Below are positions 23,548 through 37,920 of a stretch of 64,000 bases of DNA, in pieces (position 1 is the stretch's first letter; each line of letters begins with the position of its first letter). Under the pieces are notes generated by a model. It had not been told where the DNA came from. It ran no database searches and was given only the letters and a program-made list of their open reading frames with translations. Position numbers and translations under genes: made by a program. Location of the stretch: contig RQOL01000618.1 in NCBI GenBank assembly GCA_013076295.1, positions 4,030,001 through 4,094,000 of the forward strand, given 5' to 3'. The DNA is from Sanderia malayensis (taxonomy: Eukaryota > Cnidaria > Scyphozoa > Semaeostomeae > Pelagiidae).

Positions 23548-25224
23548 GCACCCCCTGAATTGCTGGCAATTGACAATTGAACTCAATGCTAGACATCTCT
23601 TAAAACGGGGGTGCTGTAAATTTTGAATTAATGCAATTGTAAGCTGTATATATGTATATATATGTGGTGGATGGAGTTATGGGAATTCTCTGCCACTGGT
23701 GGGAGTAGTTTTATTTCTAATTGATCTGTGGAGAGTCATCAACAAGCTCACCACACAAAAACATCAACATAAAGATATAAATATAGATATAGGTATAAAT
23801 AGTAGCAGCGTAGAAATAGATATATTGGTGGAAGCTTGTACTTTACTTGCACCTGGTTATGTACATAATAGTAAAGATATCTGGTATAAGAGTAGCTATA
23901 GATATTCAATATATATTGGCATAAGTGCAAGCAACATTGAGGCATAATATGATAAACATCTGTTGATAATTTCTACCTTTAAAACTCTCTGCAGTGGAGG
24001 ATCTACTAGCATTTCGGACCTACGTGGCTCAGGCTGTCCAATGCCAAATAATCCCTTGAAAGAGCAGTCGCATTTATTTTGGTATGATGACCCGTTAACG
24101 ATAGTGAAAACTGCCAAAAAGGTGGGATTCACAGTCATTAAAGATGGGGCAGTGATATGCCATGCATCAATACTATAATGCGTCGGATAAACAAATAAAA
24201 TGCCCTTTTATTTTAGACGCCCCGGGCGCTTACCTGCATCATTACGAAATATGAAATCCCCTTTGAGGTCGATAGCAATGACTCATAGTTGGGGAGAGTG
24301 AATCTTGGATACCTTATAATTCACTGATTTCCGACGGATAGCAATTAACTGAAGATAACCGATCATGAAACAAGCTCTGTTCGCTATTTCATTATGGAAT
24401 CGCAGCTGAACACGTAAACACGCTACGTAAAGTCAGAGTGGGTTTAATAATTACAGTTGGGTGAATAATACAAAGCTTATGAACAATGATTCCAGGCCAG
24501 GTTTAAGCAATGCCGTCCTATCTAACACAAGAAGCTAACAACACCACGGCTTAGGACAATACTACTAATGGATAGGATATGAAATGGAAATGTGTGTACA
24601 TCATACAGCATTTAGCATGTGAACATACATGAATGTTGTACAACATGCAGCATACAACATACATGTTACATGAATAGCGAGAAAGAGGCTATTTAAAAAG
24701 TACGTACAACTAACCTCTTTCTCGACCCAATATGGCGGTAAGCAAGATATCAAATCATTTCATGCGGTATGCACTGTTCGATTTTTGTTCATTGGGTCAT
24801 TACACCCATCGTTTTATAAGAAACCAACAACGACAGTGAGTACCCCAGTTTCTTAACAAATCAGAAAATTTGAGAACACCAGTTTTTGAAAGTTTTTATT
24901 AAGAGAGTTTTCTTAGGACATTTTATCATTTTCTCAAAAATATCATGCGAACAAAACGATAACAAGAGCATCATATGAAGTATTACGCGACCCAACCAAA
25001 ACTGTCAATGAAAAAGTGTGAATTCTGGATTTTTTATATTTTCAAAATTATATTAGTTTCCCAAGTTTTTTGTTTCGTCTTTTTTGATTTTCGAGTACCG
25101 GTTTCTTATAAACGGTTTCTTATAAAAAATAGGTGTAATGAACTACTGTTGCCGTGGAAATTATATTTGAAGACGGCATCACCCAAACGAGGCTTGAAAA
25201 TAAATAAAAAGAAATCGGTTACTG
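23548..25224. other. 3' regions of the bHLH gene and DNAI3; simple-sequence patches
   Basis: AT-rich microsatellite-like stretches of the gatataaatata type lie at about 23770-23930. AATAAA at 24194-24199 could end the bHLH transcript, and a minus-strand AATAAA (24895-24900) could end DNAI3, so the two genes converge. A copy of the gtttcttataa repeat is at about 25100-25132. No gene is seen. Confidence 0.5.
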
Positions 25225-28200
25225 TTAGGGCGTTTCCAGAGAATCGTCTTCCTCCAACTTGATGCCAAGCTCTTCGAGAATCTTTCTTTCAAGTTCCAAA
25301 TACTCTTGGTATTCCTGTAAAATGGAAAGCAGTTCTCAGCCCCAACCTTGAAGCATTGTAAATAAATACCTTAAATAGCTTCGAACTCAAACGTTGAAGC
25401 ACCCCTTCCCCCCACACACACCCTCGTACCTGGCTGAGACAGTGGCTCGTAGCTCAACATTAATGAATTTTGTGTTGAAGCTTTCAAGCTTCCGTAGGTT
25501 CAGTACGGTAGCTCCCGTAGCTCAAACCTTCAAGGCCCGTTATAGAGTAGACACCCGCGTTTGACAACCTGTGAATTCTGCACCCAGCCTATTGTTCAAC
25601 TACAATAGCCTATCGTCTCTTCTATTGTTTTGAGCAGAAATATGAGCCTGGAAGGTTCTTAATTCACTGGTTCTTATATGTGGGTGTTTACTGTAGTTGG
25701 AAGCAAGACGTTTTCTGAGCTCAAAGCATTCAAACATGCGTTGGTGAATTTAAATTTGAGAACGAATGAGGAGCATGAAGGACCCCCGGTGACCCGGAAA
25801 GCACTCGATTTGGTGGTGAATTAGAATCGCCAAACGAGCAATAGTTTGAAAATAACACATAAGAATATGCACAACTGAACAAACAAGGAAGGATGATCGC
25901 ACACAAAAGGGCAGCTGGTGACATGGTTGTAAAACCTCTGTTTTCAAGGTCACTACAATGAGATGAAGGAGTTTTGGTGGGATTAGGCTTACCAGTTATT
26001 GCATAACGAAACATTTTTATTAAATGAAAAATACGGAAAACTCCTCATATCGCATCTGTTGAATGCGTCGGAATAAATTATAATGAATGCTAAACAGCAC
26101 GACAGGGGAAATATGCTCTAAAATACACGCATTTTTTATTTCCATCGTGCCGATTACAAGTGCATTGTGCTTTCATTTTGACAGGGCTAAACACAATACA
26201 CAGGATAGAGGTTCAGGTTAAGAAAGCCTCAATGTTCAGAGTCAAGAATATTCACCTGGAATTATCGATGGTTCAATTTAGCATGCTGTTCATATGATTT
26301 CAGTTGATAACATTTTGTTGGTGGATGAATTTTCGACATCCGAGCTCACAAATACTCGAAGTTCAAAATTTGATTTTGAAATAAGACCTTGTGATTCTGA
26401 GATGTATTCTCACACTTCCAGGAAGCGTAGAAAATTAGTTGATTCCACTCGCAAATTCGTTTATCTTGATAAGTAAGTAAGGAGCGATTTCGCAGGACTT
26501 CGTTCAAAAAAGGCAAATACGCCAATAATTGACCACAGGGAGGTGGCAAAAACACAATGGGCTGATAAAAATTGAGGAATTAAGATGCAACCTCCTTCTA
26601 TAAGAACACATTTTATAAGAAGACTGAGGTTTGATTTACCAAAAAATGAAAACAAGCTCAAAACATATGTGAAAAAGACCTATTACATGTGAAAAAAACC
26701 TGTTGAACTGTAATATTTAAGCTTTACTGTATGCATCATACACTGTGTATTGTTATAGCCATTTTTTATACGAAACCCTTAATAAGAAACCATAGGCCTC
26801 TATTTTCAAAATTTAAGAAACTTTGGTAGGAGATTTTATGTGACTGAAAAAAGTTAAGAAACTTTCAATGTTGTTTTAACAAGAAAAAATGTTAAAAACA
26901 ACTTGCGCACTTACCCAACGACATTTTGTTAAGAAACTTGCTAAGAAACTTTTCGTACCATAATTAGGTACGAAACCCTAAGAAACTAAGAAACTCTGGT
27001 ACGAAAATTTTGCATAGTTTCTTATAAAAAAATAGGTGTACTACATTTGAATTAAAAATAATTCCTCGATAAGAACAATTTTAGGACCGTCCAAGCCACA
27101 GTCGTGAAAAATTTACAACATCATGCCTCAGAACGAAAAATATCTATGGTTCTTATAAAAAAATGCATTATCGAATGAAAATGTATTTCAAAAAATAAGA
27201 TTAAACAGTTTCTTACCATTCTTGCTTTTGATTCCCATTCTGATTCATCTTCAGCTACTTTTGCTTCCTGCAAGATAAGAAAAAGATGACGAAAATTAAT
27301 ATTATGAAATGAGTAAAGAAACAAATGTATGGTTAAATATTGAAATTAATTTTGCAAAAAATGACAAGCTTACATACTAAGTGACAACTAACTGATTGAC
27401 TAGCCAAGCTAACTAAATAAACTAACTAACCAACCATCTAATTAACTAATTACCTAACAACCAATAAAGTAACAAAATAACACACAAATTTGTACATGAA
27501 AAAAAAAAATTTGCTTGCACTGTTTTAGCTAGAAACGTAGCTAAGACAGAAAAAAATAAAATAATCAGATAAAAAAATTAACAAGTGAAAAGACAAGTAA
27601 ATAAATTAATCACCTGCTTAGTTAAAATATTTTCTTCGTTCTTTTCATTAATCATCTTTTTTTGCCTTTCTTCTAAATAATACAATCGCTTTACCTCTCT
27701 GTCAAAGTAATGTTCGACAGTTGACACCTAAAAACATGAACAGGACCACAATGCTTTTTATGAACACATTAATGGGCACTTAAAATACAAGGGACAAGTC
27801 CAAAAGAGGTTGGGTTGAGAGCAGCAAGGTAGAGCTAATTGATGTAGAGGGGAGCAAATATAAAACTCTGTCTATTTTGCATTCAAAGTGAACGTTTCAG
27901 TCATCTTAGCTTCTTAGGCCCTTACTTACATCACATACTTAGCTTCTCAATCACATATATGGTTGTAATTATTGCCCTGGTCAAGGGTTGGTAAGAAAAA
28001 TGGGATGTACCTCGTTTGTGGAAGGCTGTCGCAAATTCCAAGGAACCTCAAAGATGTGAAGTGTTCCCATTCGGTCACCAATCGCAAGAAGCTGTTGTTT
28101 ACCTGAAAAATGAACAAACAGATTTGTGAACTCTTACAAACAACAGATAGAAATAAAGATGGGTGCTGTAAATATATGCAAGTAAACAATTCAAACAAAA

Positions 28201-29223
28201 ATGCTAAATATGAATATGTATGCGTAAGAAAAGCAAACAAAGAAAAATGGTGAAGGAAAGAAAGTAACATAAAATAATAAAATAAATAATAGATAATAAT
28301 AATAATACATAAATAGTAATAATAAGGAAATACATTATTAATGAATAGAGACATTATTAATAGACAGGGAAATTTTCTAAAGAACCTAAGGAGCTGCCTA
28401 ACCTCAAATTTTAAAGTTGTTCTTCACTAAATCGAATACGGAGATTACGAATCTGAAATGGGCATTTTCATATATGGTCTCAAAATCACGTGATCGATGA
28501 CGTCATACTTATATGACGTTTGATGGTCAACGGGTTATTCCTGTTTGGTTCACAGGTACGCTATTGACAAGGGTAAGGGAATAGAAGCATGTATCAGCCG
28601 CTTTAAAGCATCTCAACATGTGCACGATAGTTTGCTTTAAGCTTGGCACATGCAACTAAGATCTCCTATAGCCGATTTCCTGTTCGACGAGAAAGCGTGA
28701 ATTGTAGATTGACTATAGTTATTAGCTAACATTTGGTTGAAAGTGAGCCTGGTGGCTCTGAACCGCTTTTTTATGCTTCTACGCCCTCATATACTAGTAC
28801 ACCTGATATAATAAAAAGTAGCAATACAGTCTCCATTTTCGGCAAACATATAAAGAATTGAAAAGGGGAGGGGTGCAAGTGCAAAATTTGTAATTAGCAA
28901 TTTCTTAATCTTTGTAATTAGTTTTAGTTTAATTAATAGTTGGTATTTATTAGTTTGTATCTTTGATGTAAACTAGATTTTGCAACCAACTGTAAATAAA
29001 GTGCTTATTATTATTATTATTTTTCACACTTTGTGTCTGGCTGTTCTTATTGCCGAATTCTATGCTGATAGGCGGGCCATAACAAATGACCATGGGCTAC
29101 TAGCATTTTCTTTCTCAATACTCAAGTACTTTTCGCAAAATCCTGGCAGTTCCCAACAACGCAGTCTTTTGAAGTACTCCTAAGTTGAAGTGAATCCCAA
29201 GCTTTCAACCTTATTATTATTAC

Positions 29224-29297
<74 letters not shown>

Positions 29298-32200
29298 GAC
29301 GTCGTTCTAATACCGGTAAAGCCAGAGATAATCCGAGTGAAGCATTGCCTGATGAGGATGAAAGTGATCAAGCAAGTGAACACATTTCATTGAGTGAAAT
29401 GGATTTCATCTTTTTTGCATCAAGTGACGAAGATGGTGAAAGTGACCTGGATGATGACTGGTTTCCTTGATCATACCCCTTTGCCCCCGACCCCCCCCTA
29501 ATATTTTCACGGAAACTATTTTTTGACCAAAGATCAGCAATTATGTAGCCAATTAGATCATTTTTTACACATTTTAGCTGGATATTTGATTTTTAATCGA
29601 TTTTTTCTCACATAAGTATGACGTCATCGATCACGTGATTTTGAGACCATATATGAAAAAGCCCATTTCAGATTCGCAATCTCCGTATTCGATTTAGTGA
29701 AGAACAACTTTAAAATTTGAGGTTAGGCAGCTCCTTAGGTTTCTTAGAAAAATTCCCTGTCTATAATAAATACATTGAGACTTACTTGATACTTGATAAG
29801 GAAAAATTGTTTTGATTGTTACTGGTGTAACATTTTGAGTTAAGAAGGCTTCGTGTGTCCTGCAATGAAAATAGACAAGATTAAGGTACGAATAGTTTTA
29901 ACAAATTATTAAGCTTTTTTACAAATTATGACCTCCAATATTCACGGGGAGTGGTATTAAAGTATTACTTGTCCAGCAAATCCCAAACATCGACACTGCC
30001 ATCTGATTTACCAATAAAAATCACACCTGCAAATAAAAGAAAAAATAGTATTACACTTTAAAAACATTATGTTGTTACGGGTATTATAAATATTTAGGCA
30101 ATCTTCACTCTTGCGCATTGTTTAAAGCTTTTGTTCTTCAAAAATCTTTTAACAATTATTAAAAGAATCAAGCAAACGATACCAGGGGAAAATGCTCTAC
30201 GCTCGTCAAGCAAGAAAGGGCCAGTATGCAAACAGACGGAGCGTGGAAAAGCATGCATGCTCTTATGTTGGATATTCAATTTCATTGGATCATTCCACAT
30301 TCCACGTTTCACAGATAACAATGGCTTGATGAATGACGGGACAGTAACTAACATCAAAGCACGCAAAAGCATGCAAACATGTGTAGCAAAATGTCTTGCT
30401 AGGCAATTTTGATTCTTGAGCATTGTTTGAAGCTATTGAAGAGTTTTCAAACTCCAACAAACGACACCCGGTGAAAATGCCCTGGCATTTTTAAGAAGAA
30501 TGGGTCGTACTAGGATCATTTCTCACGAACATTAATCGAGGGAGGTATCAAATGCAACACGCATGCTCAAACTTTAAGAAGTTGTTGCAAGTGATGTGGT
30601 GTTGTTAGGCTGGGGTGTCAAGCACCATGCTGCCAGAAAAGAGATGAAATGAAATGGAATTACCTGGCCTAGATGGACTCCATCGTCCTGATGTAAGCCG
30701 CAAAACGTGACTGCTTGAAGTCAATAATGGTCCAAGCTGAAACAAGTAAAGGCAACACTATTTACTCTTGCTTGCCTCATTAAAAAGGTGAATTACCCAC
30801 AGGCAACATTAGCATTCCAAAAAATATTCCTTTCTCATCAAAGAATCATTGTAAATAAAAAACTTATAGTTAATTAATTCTGAAATTGTTGCACCAACTG
30901 CTGTATAAAAGCTGTTAGCTACAAGTAGCAAAAACAGAAAATGGGAAATATTATTGATTTACTTACCGTGACACCTTCTTTCCAGATGGAAAATGTCCAT
31001 CCACCAATAGTTAGAATTATGTCTTTGAAAAATGGCGACCTTTCAAGAACCGTGATTGGTCCGTCGTGACAATCGAACAGGAGTTCGGGCCTTGGGGCTG
31101 TGAACAAAACGATATTGTTAAGGTATACAAAACTTCAAGTTCAGAAACAGTATATGCCATGTCATGCATTTAGAAATAGACAAACATCAGGAGAAAAAAT
31201 TGAATTTACTCACACACGACTTTTCCTGTGTCAATATCCTTGGACAATTTCCAATCTGTGTAAACTAGTTCACCTTCCTGCAACAAAAACGATTTCGAGT
31301 TAGCAGCTTGGAAATTTGACAAACCATAATCAGTAACCGTCACTGTACCACATAACATGCAATGCAATGCAAATGCATCACAATGAAAAGAGCAACTTCG
31401 AAGAAGCATGGTTCAGACTCAGATTCAACCTTAAGGATATAAAATTCGAAACGAAAGGGCTGCAAAGCTAAATCGGGAAATCTTTTAGCTTCAAGCCAGG
31501 AAATGTAAAACAAGTAGAAATTATTAAGCCTCTAAAAGCTATCCATTCTCTCACCTCAGTAGCAACGTAAAATTTCGAGTTGACATTCTCGAGAACTTTA
31601 GCTTCATCTTTTTTTTTACCCAAGCCCATCGACAGTGCAGACCCTTTGGTATCGAAAACCTCATTCGAATCAGAGGACAATTTCTGGTCTTGTCTTGCTT
31701 CTGAAAGTTAAAGCATAAAATTCATGCCTTATCTCAAAACAGAATAAATAAATCAAACTTGACATACTGGATAGGCTATTTGAAGCTAACAAGGGGTGAA
31801 TGATAATGTCAGAAAACTAACTGTCAGGCCTGATTATCTGCCTTTCTGAGATAGAGAACTTCATGGCACTTAGGTCTCCAGAGCCCTTCAGCTGTCTCAC
31901 TTGTACCTATAAGAACAAAGGAAATATCCATCAGCCACACTGTGTTCGACTCTTGGCGCTCTGTGGGCACGACCTTCGAAAGCTCTCTTGAATTTAAGAG
32001 CCTTGATAGTTCGAGCACGTAGCCCAAGGCTTTCTTAATTCGAACCTCAGAACACAGATGAGGCTCGAACCTCCTCAATCTCAAACAATTTACCAATCCA
32101 TTTTCTATCCATATACAATACTGTAGTTACTACATTATAGTTACTAGAGATAAACTATCTTCATATCAATAAATAATCCATATGACTATAGCTGTGGGCC

Positions 32201-35200
32201 ATATATATAATTGTAATATCGCAATGTAAAACAATAACCTTAAGTGTCGGCTTCCACGTGAGATCAAGATGTTTGAACGGAGCTGATATTCCAGATGAAA
32301 CGCTGGTTTGTACCTGGGAAACAGAGCCAGGCTTAGGTAGTCGTGTATCCCAAAACAGAACTTGTCTACAATAAAACGCAAAAAAATTGATGTGGATAAA
32401 ACTGAGAAGATAATTTATTTTTGTTGTGATTACAGTTGAATACAATTTATCATGCCGTTGTAAAAGTCATGCATGTTATTGGAGCATGTTATTCTTACCC
32501 ATCAGCTGCACATGATATGATCTGGTTACAGTGCATTGATTTGTTTTCAGTGACAGAACCCATTCTCCCAATCTGAAGAACCAAGTATACATCAAAAAGA
32601 GATGGGAACCAACAGCAATGAAGGTAATAATATCACAGGCGGCAGCATGCTTAAGTCTTGATTGGTAAGTGTCAAGTGCGTAAAAGGAGGGAGGAAGAAC
32701 AGAATAAGGTTGTGTTACACTTACCTCGATATGATCAGGAAGCCATTGGATATCAGTGATGGCCATTTTATGACTATGCTCAATGTTGGAGACAGCACAG
32801 TATCGAATGATTGGCGACAGATCTTGTTTGTTTAGATTAAGAAAATGTGGCTGGAAAGAGATCGAGACTCACAGTAACATTTACTGCAATCCTTGCGAGG
32901 TGGGGTAATTAAACCAAGGGATGCATAGATGTGTTTTTCCTACCAGTGCTGTTCTGCTTTTGTTGCTTTGTCCCTGTGCCTGGCTTCTGTGGTTTGTAAT
33001 TCGTTCTGAATACTGGCTGATGTCCCAAAGAACAATCTACAAAGAAAGAAGGTTTGCTGTTAGTGTTGATGGATGGAGCGATTGGAAAATAAAGGGAAGA
33101 ATAAATGAAGCCGTTGCGAGATAGATCGATGGGTCGATAGGGGAATTGTGATGGATTGATGGATAACATAGTGGATTGATAAATGAACTCATAATCCGAT
33201 CAATGGAACGAGGAAACAGATTAGTTCATGGGTTGATGTACTGAAGTCAAGGATAGACTGGCTCATAAATGACTAATGCCAGATTGGTGGATTATTGCGT
33301 AGTTTTATGGATTAGTGTTCGAAGCGATGGATTGAGGTAAGCGGATGATGGATTCATGAAAGGGTTCATGAATGGTTTGACGGATTGGGGCGATGGATTC
33401 CTATCTGGAATACGGTAGATTACAAATGACTTAATCAAACCTGTCCATTGATGCATCCGCCAGCGATAATATTCGGGTCGCAAGAATTGAATTGAAAGCA
33501 CATAATATCGTCAGGAGCTTCCATCATCAACTGAAAAAAATTACTGCACATATTCTTAATTGCACACCTTTATTAAACACTTTCACACTGGTATTTTCTC
33601 GACCAAGCGCCCACCTAATCACCCAACCATAATTTGAGACAAGCCCTCCTTCGAATATGCTTTTCCCTCGTAAAAGGTTCTGTACTAAATATTACTCCTG
33701 GAGGCGTTTAACCAAGGAAACACGGTAAATACGATATCCCCCCATTTAATTCACCCTTCCCTCTCATTTTGGGAGGGAAGACAAGGACTTAGAGCTCACC
33801 AGTGGATGGATAGGGTCAGCAAAACTCCAAAGCAAAATGAAACTCGGATTCATTAAAACGGTGGACGAATTGTCGATTCGTTCGTCAAATGACATTTGTT
33901 CGGAGCATGATACTGCTATTATTCCTAAAGAGACAGAGCAGAAATATGTTACACAACATCACAACAGATCAGATAAGTGTCGAGATGTGTAATGAAATGT
34001 TAATGCTTGTTGTTAATAAGTATAGCAAAGAATTGAGTGCAACATCTGTATTTCAGACACCAATGGAACTAGTTCTAGTGTCCGTAAAGTAAAATATCAG
34101 TTAGCAAACACCTATGTAATAGTAACCACCATGCAGTGGACACATCTCTACAACGAACCAAAACATTGCTCCTCGCGTGTCCTTTACATAAGAGACATCA
34201 CTTCACTGTTTCCGCTGCACAGACAACAGTTTGAATGAATTTTGAACAAAAATATTCTTTAGTAGAGATGTGTTCCCCGCAAAGAGGTGTCCGCTAATGA
34301 AAGTCAAACTAACAGAATAATACCGTATTTCCTCTAATACGCGCCCAGGCGCTTATTAAATAATTGGCAGAGTTAGATGGGCGCTTATTGGAGGGGGTGG
34401 TTAAAAGACGGTAGGCGCTAATTAGAGGAAATACGGTAATCGAGATTGGTTACAGGTACAGTGAACATAGCGGATGGACTCAAGGAAATTACATTGTATA
34501 TTTGACATTGCATTAAATTTTGCTTACCTCGTACTGTTGGATGCCATTCTATGTGAGTAATTGCTTTGTTCTTACTGAATTTCAGATCAGCAAATGATTG
34601 GTATTCCTAAGGAAATAAGGTAAGAGCATGCATGGTTACGGTGGATATATACGTAATGTACATAGGATACATAGTACATACATGTAATAGGATAATTGAA
34701 TTGGATCAATACCTTTAAATGGTTGTCAGACTTTGAACCAAATGTACTGCCCTCGTCTGCCAGAGCATGGTAGTCGTCGGTGAAAATATCAATCGTTTCG
34801 TTGTGTTGTAGCGCCAGTTCGAACCTAAGATTGAAAATAATCAGAATCAAAACAAAAGCGCAATGGATAAAAGCATGGGTTTCTAAGTCTTTATGAAAAC
34901 GAATGGTATACCAACTATAAATAGACCAAAAACAGATCTTTTCTAAATTAAATTAAGAATAGATTGATAATTGAGCAAGTAAGTAATTGCGTTGCGTGGC
35001 GTAACCTACCTTCCAACAACTGTTTTCAAAAAATTTTCGACATTTTTGGATTTCATAATATCGTCTTGCATTTCGGTTGGAAAAGTCCTTGGTACACATT
35101 GGACATTTGCATTTCGAGGTTTTGGCCTGAAAAAGAGATTTGTAAGGTAAAGAGTGTGTAATGGTTATTTCTTTGCTTCATAAGGAATAAATGTGGCGTC

Positions 35201-36880
35201 ACAAAGATTAAGGATCTACCATTCTGTCTGAGAGAAGCCATATTCACACACCGGCACATGCTGTAAAATGAAGATTGTGAATTATAGATTAAGAGAAATG
35301 CACAATAAAAACAGCAAATATGTTTGAGAGTGGAAGAAGGAGCATAAAAGAAAAATATTGATGATGTAATGAAAAAAGAGAAAAAATCAAACAGAAACAA
35401 AGATTGATGAGTGAAGTGATAAACCAATAGATGGAGCAATGTAGATACCACAAGTGTATACAAAAATGGATTCATGGAGGGTTTCTTAAACTTTCAAAAA
35501 TTTTGAATGAAGGAAAAATTTGTAAAACAGAAAGAAAAAAGGAGACAATACTACAATGAAGAAGATACAGAATCTAGAAGAAAGAGATGAAGGTCAGAAA
35601 GAGTAAACAAAATAAAATAACCTGACAACATAAAAAAGGGATGAAAAAAGGAGTGGAAAAGTGGAAGGAAAAGGATGAAGATGTTTTGTATTTTATGAGA
35701 AGGAAAGAGAAAAAAGAAGGATACAGCATAAGAGAAGAATAGAAATAATAATGGTAGCGAGAAGAATAAAAGAGAAGCAATATCACAAACTTGTATTGCT
35801 TTGTCCAACTCCTTTCTTTCCAACTCATGAACTTCATCTTCTTGACCACTTCGATCAGTTGAATCTTCTTTAGAATGTCTGTCAGAGAAGAATACAGGAG
35901 CACCAAACTCTTTCCGTTTCTTCATGATCAAAAATTTCACCTTAAAAGAAAATCCAAACATAACAGAAACAAATAAGGAGTGCTAATATTACAACAAGAT
36001 TACAACAACTAGATTACAAGAGTGGTTCCTTTGGGTTTGAAGATACATACCTTTGGTCTTAATTGAAATACATTTTCATTTAAAATTTCTTCTTCACTAC
36101 CCAGTGATACCCATGGCTTTGGAGGTTTAGTGATGACGTGGTGTAGGGTTTCTGACTCTGGTCTCACATCTTCCTCAACAACTACTTCAGGGGGCTAAAG
36201 CAATGCAATAATAATTTAATAAACATGATAAAAATATTACATGGGTCATATTGATATTTTACAAAGATATGCTTTACACTTCTATATATATGGTTCCAAC
36301 ATGCAAAAAAATTTAATTTGAAAAAAATGTTTTCCTACATTCAGGAAAGTTTCTTTATCTTCTTCCGTAGTAACCAAGAAAAAATTCTGACCATACTTAA
36401 AAAGTGGGTCATACACTACCAGCAGCTCTTCTCCAGGGTAGTTCTACAGAAATATAAAATAACAAAAAACTGAGCTTAAATATTCATCCCCCGGATGGGT
36501 CAGGGTGAGGTCAGGTGGGGGGGGGGGGAGGGGGGTAAATGAAATCAAGAATTTAAAGCAACGGTGATTTGGCTTGAATAACGAAAACTGTAATATACTA
36601 TCTGCCCAGCTGGTACCTGTATAAGAGATTTTACGGGATGAAAATCCGAAATAGCAGCTCTTTCTTTATAATCGTTCAATATTCTCTCTTTTGAGATCAA
36701 TTTATGAGGACTTTCAGCACTGACATCTTCATCAATCCTGCATTCAAAGATCTCTTGCGTTTTTGATGTAAAGAAAAGAGGAAAGATATACTCTGGAGTT
36801 GCTTCTTCATCCTCTTCTCCTTTTTCTTCAGACTCCCCTGTTCCTGTTTCCGCAATATCAAGCACTTTTTCACTCGGCAT
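25225..36880 (-). CDS. DNAI3: Dynein axonemal intermediate chain 3 (WD-repeat protein 63)
   Basis: Twenty-five phase-consistent exons: 36880-36617, 36443-36339, 36194-36051, 35940-35791, 35260-35220, 35126-35010, 34824-34713, 34606-34528, 33924-33800, 33530-33441, 33036-32944, 32850-32725, 32572-32499, 32365-32239, 31906-31822, 31700-31555, 31277-31214, 31097-30967, 30736-30664, 30026-29969, 29859-29786, 28102-28011, 27727-27614, 27267-27217 and 25314-25225. They encode about 874 residues, close to human length. It is an intermediate chain of inner-arm axonemal dynein, needed for beating cilia. The N-terminal block SKTQEIFECRIDEDV is conserved. WD repeats run through the middle (FILLWSF, IVLWDIS, VLFWDTR, FSIWKEG, SVDVWDLL). 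The C-terminus is a charged coiled coil. The gene looks intact, so the organism should have motile cilia. Confidence 0.95.
28363..29761. mobile_element. DNA transposon with long terminal inverted repeats, 1.4 kb
   Basis: The ends match as inverted repeats over about 150 bp (28363-28515 and about 29610-29761), starting GACAGGGAA, with TA on both outer sides. It sits inside the DNAI3 intron between exons 21 and 22. The interior has an ATT microsatellite (29212-29297) and a short acidic open stretch ending in a SSDEDGESDLDDDWF block, but no recognisable transposase. Class is uncertain; TA flanks suggest the Tc1/mariner-like group. Confidence 0.75.
29212..29297. repeat. ATT trinucleotide microsatellite
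   Basis: About 28 uninterrupted ATT/TTA units. It yields poly-Leu and poly-Asn open frames that are not genes. It lies inside the long-TIR transposon. Confidence 0.95.
30094..30490. repeat. Diverged direct repeat in a DNAI3 intron
   Basis: Two related copies, about 30112-30200 and 30417-30485. They share a gcattgttt-aagct start, a caagcaaacga / caacaaacga middle and a ggtgaaaatgc-like end, roughly 300 bp apart. They are probably remnants of an unclassified repeat. Confidence 0.45.
33120..33405. repeat. Degenerate ggat/tgat microsatellite
   Basis: Irregular runs of gatggattgatgga-like tetranucleotides in the DNAI3 intron between exons 10 and 11. Spurious open frames arise from it. Confidence 0.65.
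34323..34436. mobile_element. MITE of the ccgtatttcctct family, 114 bp
   Basis: Inverted ends ccgtatttcctctaat and attagaggaaatacgg are flanked on both sides by TA. The centre has gggcgcttatt blocks. It lies in the DNAI3 intron between exons 8 and 9. A longer relative is at 45370-45791. Confidence 0.8.
36506..36535. repeat. Poly-G tract in DNAI3 intron 1
   Basis: Runs of more than ten G residues followed by a second G run on the plus strand. It is capable of forming a G-quadruplex. No coding role. Confidence 0.7.
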
Positions 36881-37920
36881 TCTGTGTTTTTATTTCACGA
36901 ACTTCTTGCACCAAAAAAACTTAGGCCCATTTATCCTAAATTATGGACTAATGTCATGGTAACGGTTTTAATAAATGTGAGGCTGCTTGAGATTGAGTCT
37001 CCATTTCCAAATATTTCAGAAAAATTCACTGCAGTTCAACAAATAATAATAATGTAAGTGTAAAATTTTAAAATATAATACCTCAATAACGAGTACCAAC
37101 GGTCGGAGCTAAAAGACAATTTTATAATACTTTATCCGTTAAATGTCTTGTTGCCCGCTTAGCTTCAGAAGTCCACATGCAATGGCACATTTTTTCCAAT
37201 GCAAAACTTTGTTCCCAAGAATAAACATTTCAATACAGAAAAACAACTTTGGCAATCAGATATAGCGTCTTTAGTTCAATATTCTAACATGATACAGCAT
37301 ACATTCAAACTTTGTAGTTGTATGTTATTGAGAAGTTAGTGTAACATTAAGTATACAACCTGAATTTCATTACAGATAAAACTTAAATGAGACTGCAGTG
37401 TTTAAATTCATTGACAATAAAAAACCTCAGTCTTTTATTTACCAAGATTTTTCTGGTGAACAAGAATAAATTATCACCACCGAAAGCATCAACAAAAGTA
37501 GACAGGGGTTTTTACAAAAAGATCTACTCTTGCATACAAGCACATATTGCGGTTACACAAAAAACAAGCATCAGGTTCTCAGTTGCTTTCCTTTGCAAAT
37601 TGAAACATGAAAGCAACTACATAAAAATGTCCAGTAACTACACACACTGACATAACTGAAGTAACGATATTGGCAGACTCAACTGTCCACATTACAAATT
37701 GGTTGCTGATTCAACTCTCTGTGTCAGCATAGACATTATAGTTAATTTCACTTTAGTGTAACAGGAATGTTTAACAGCAAAATAATGACATAACACCAGT
37801 CTGAAACCTTATTATTACTATACCATGTTAGACAAAATCTATTCTGCACATACAAAGAAGAATAACAACTAAGAATATTACCCTGAAAATTTGCTTACGA
37901 CTTCTTGATGGCATGACAAT
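36881..37920. other. DNAI3 promoter side and SERBP1 3' UTR
   Basis: This is the gap between two minus-strand genes. A minus-strand AATAAA near 37432-37437 would give SERBP1 a 3' UTR of about 480 nt. No further gene is seen. Confidence 0.5.

Noticed and set aside
29180..29393. Poly-Asn and poly-Leu open frames
   Set aside because: Translation of an ATT microsatellite on both strands.
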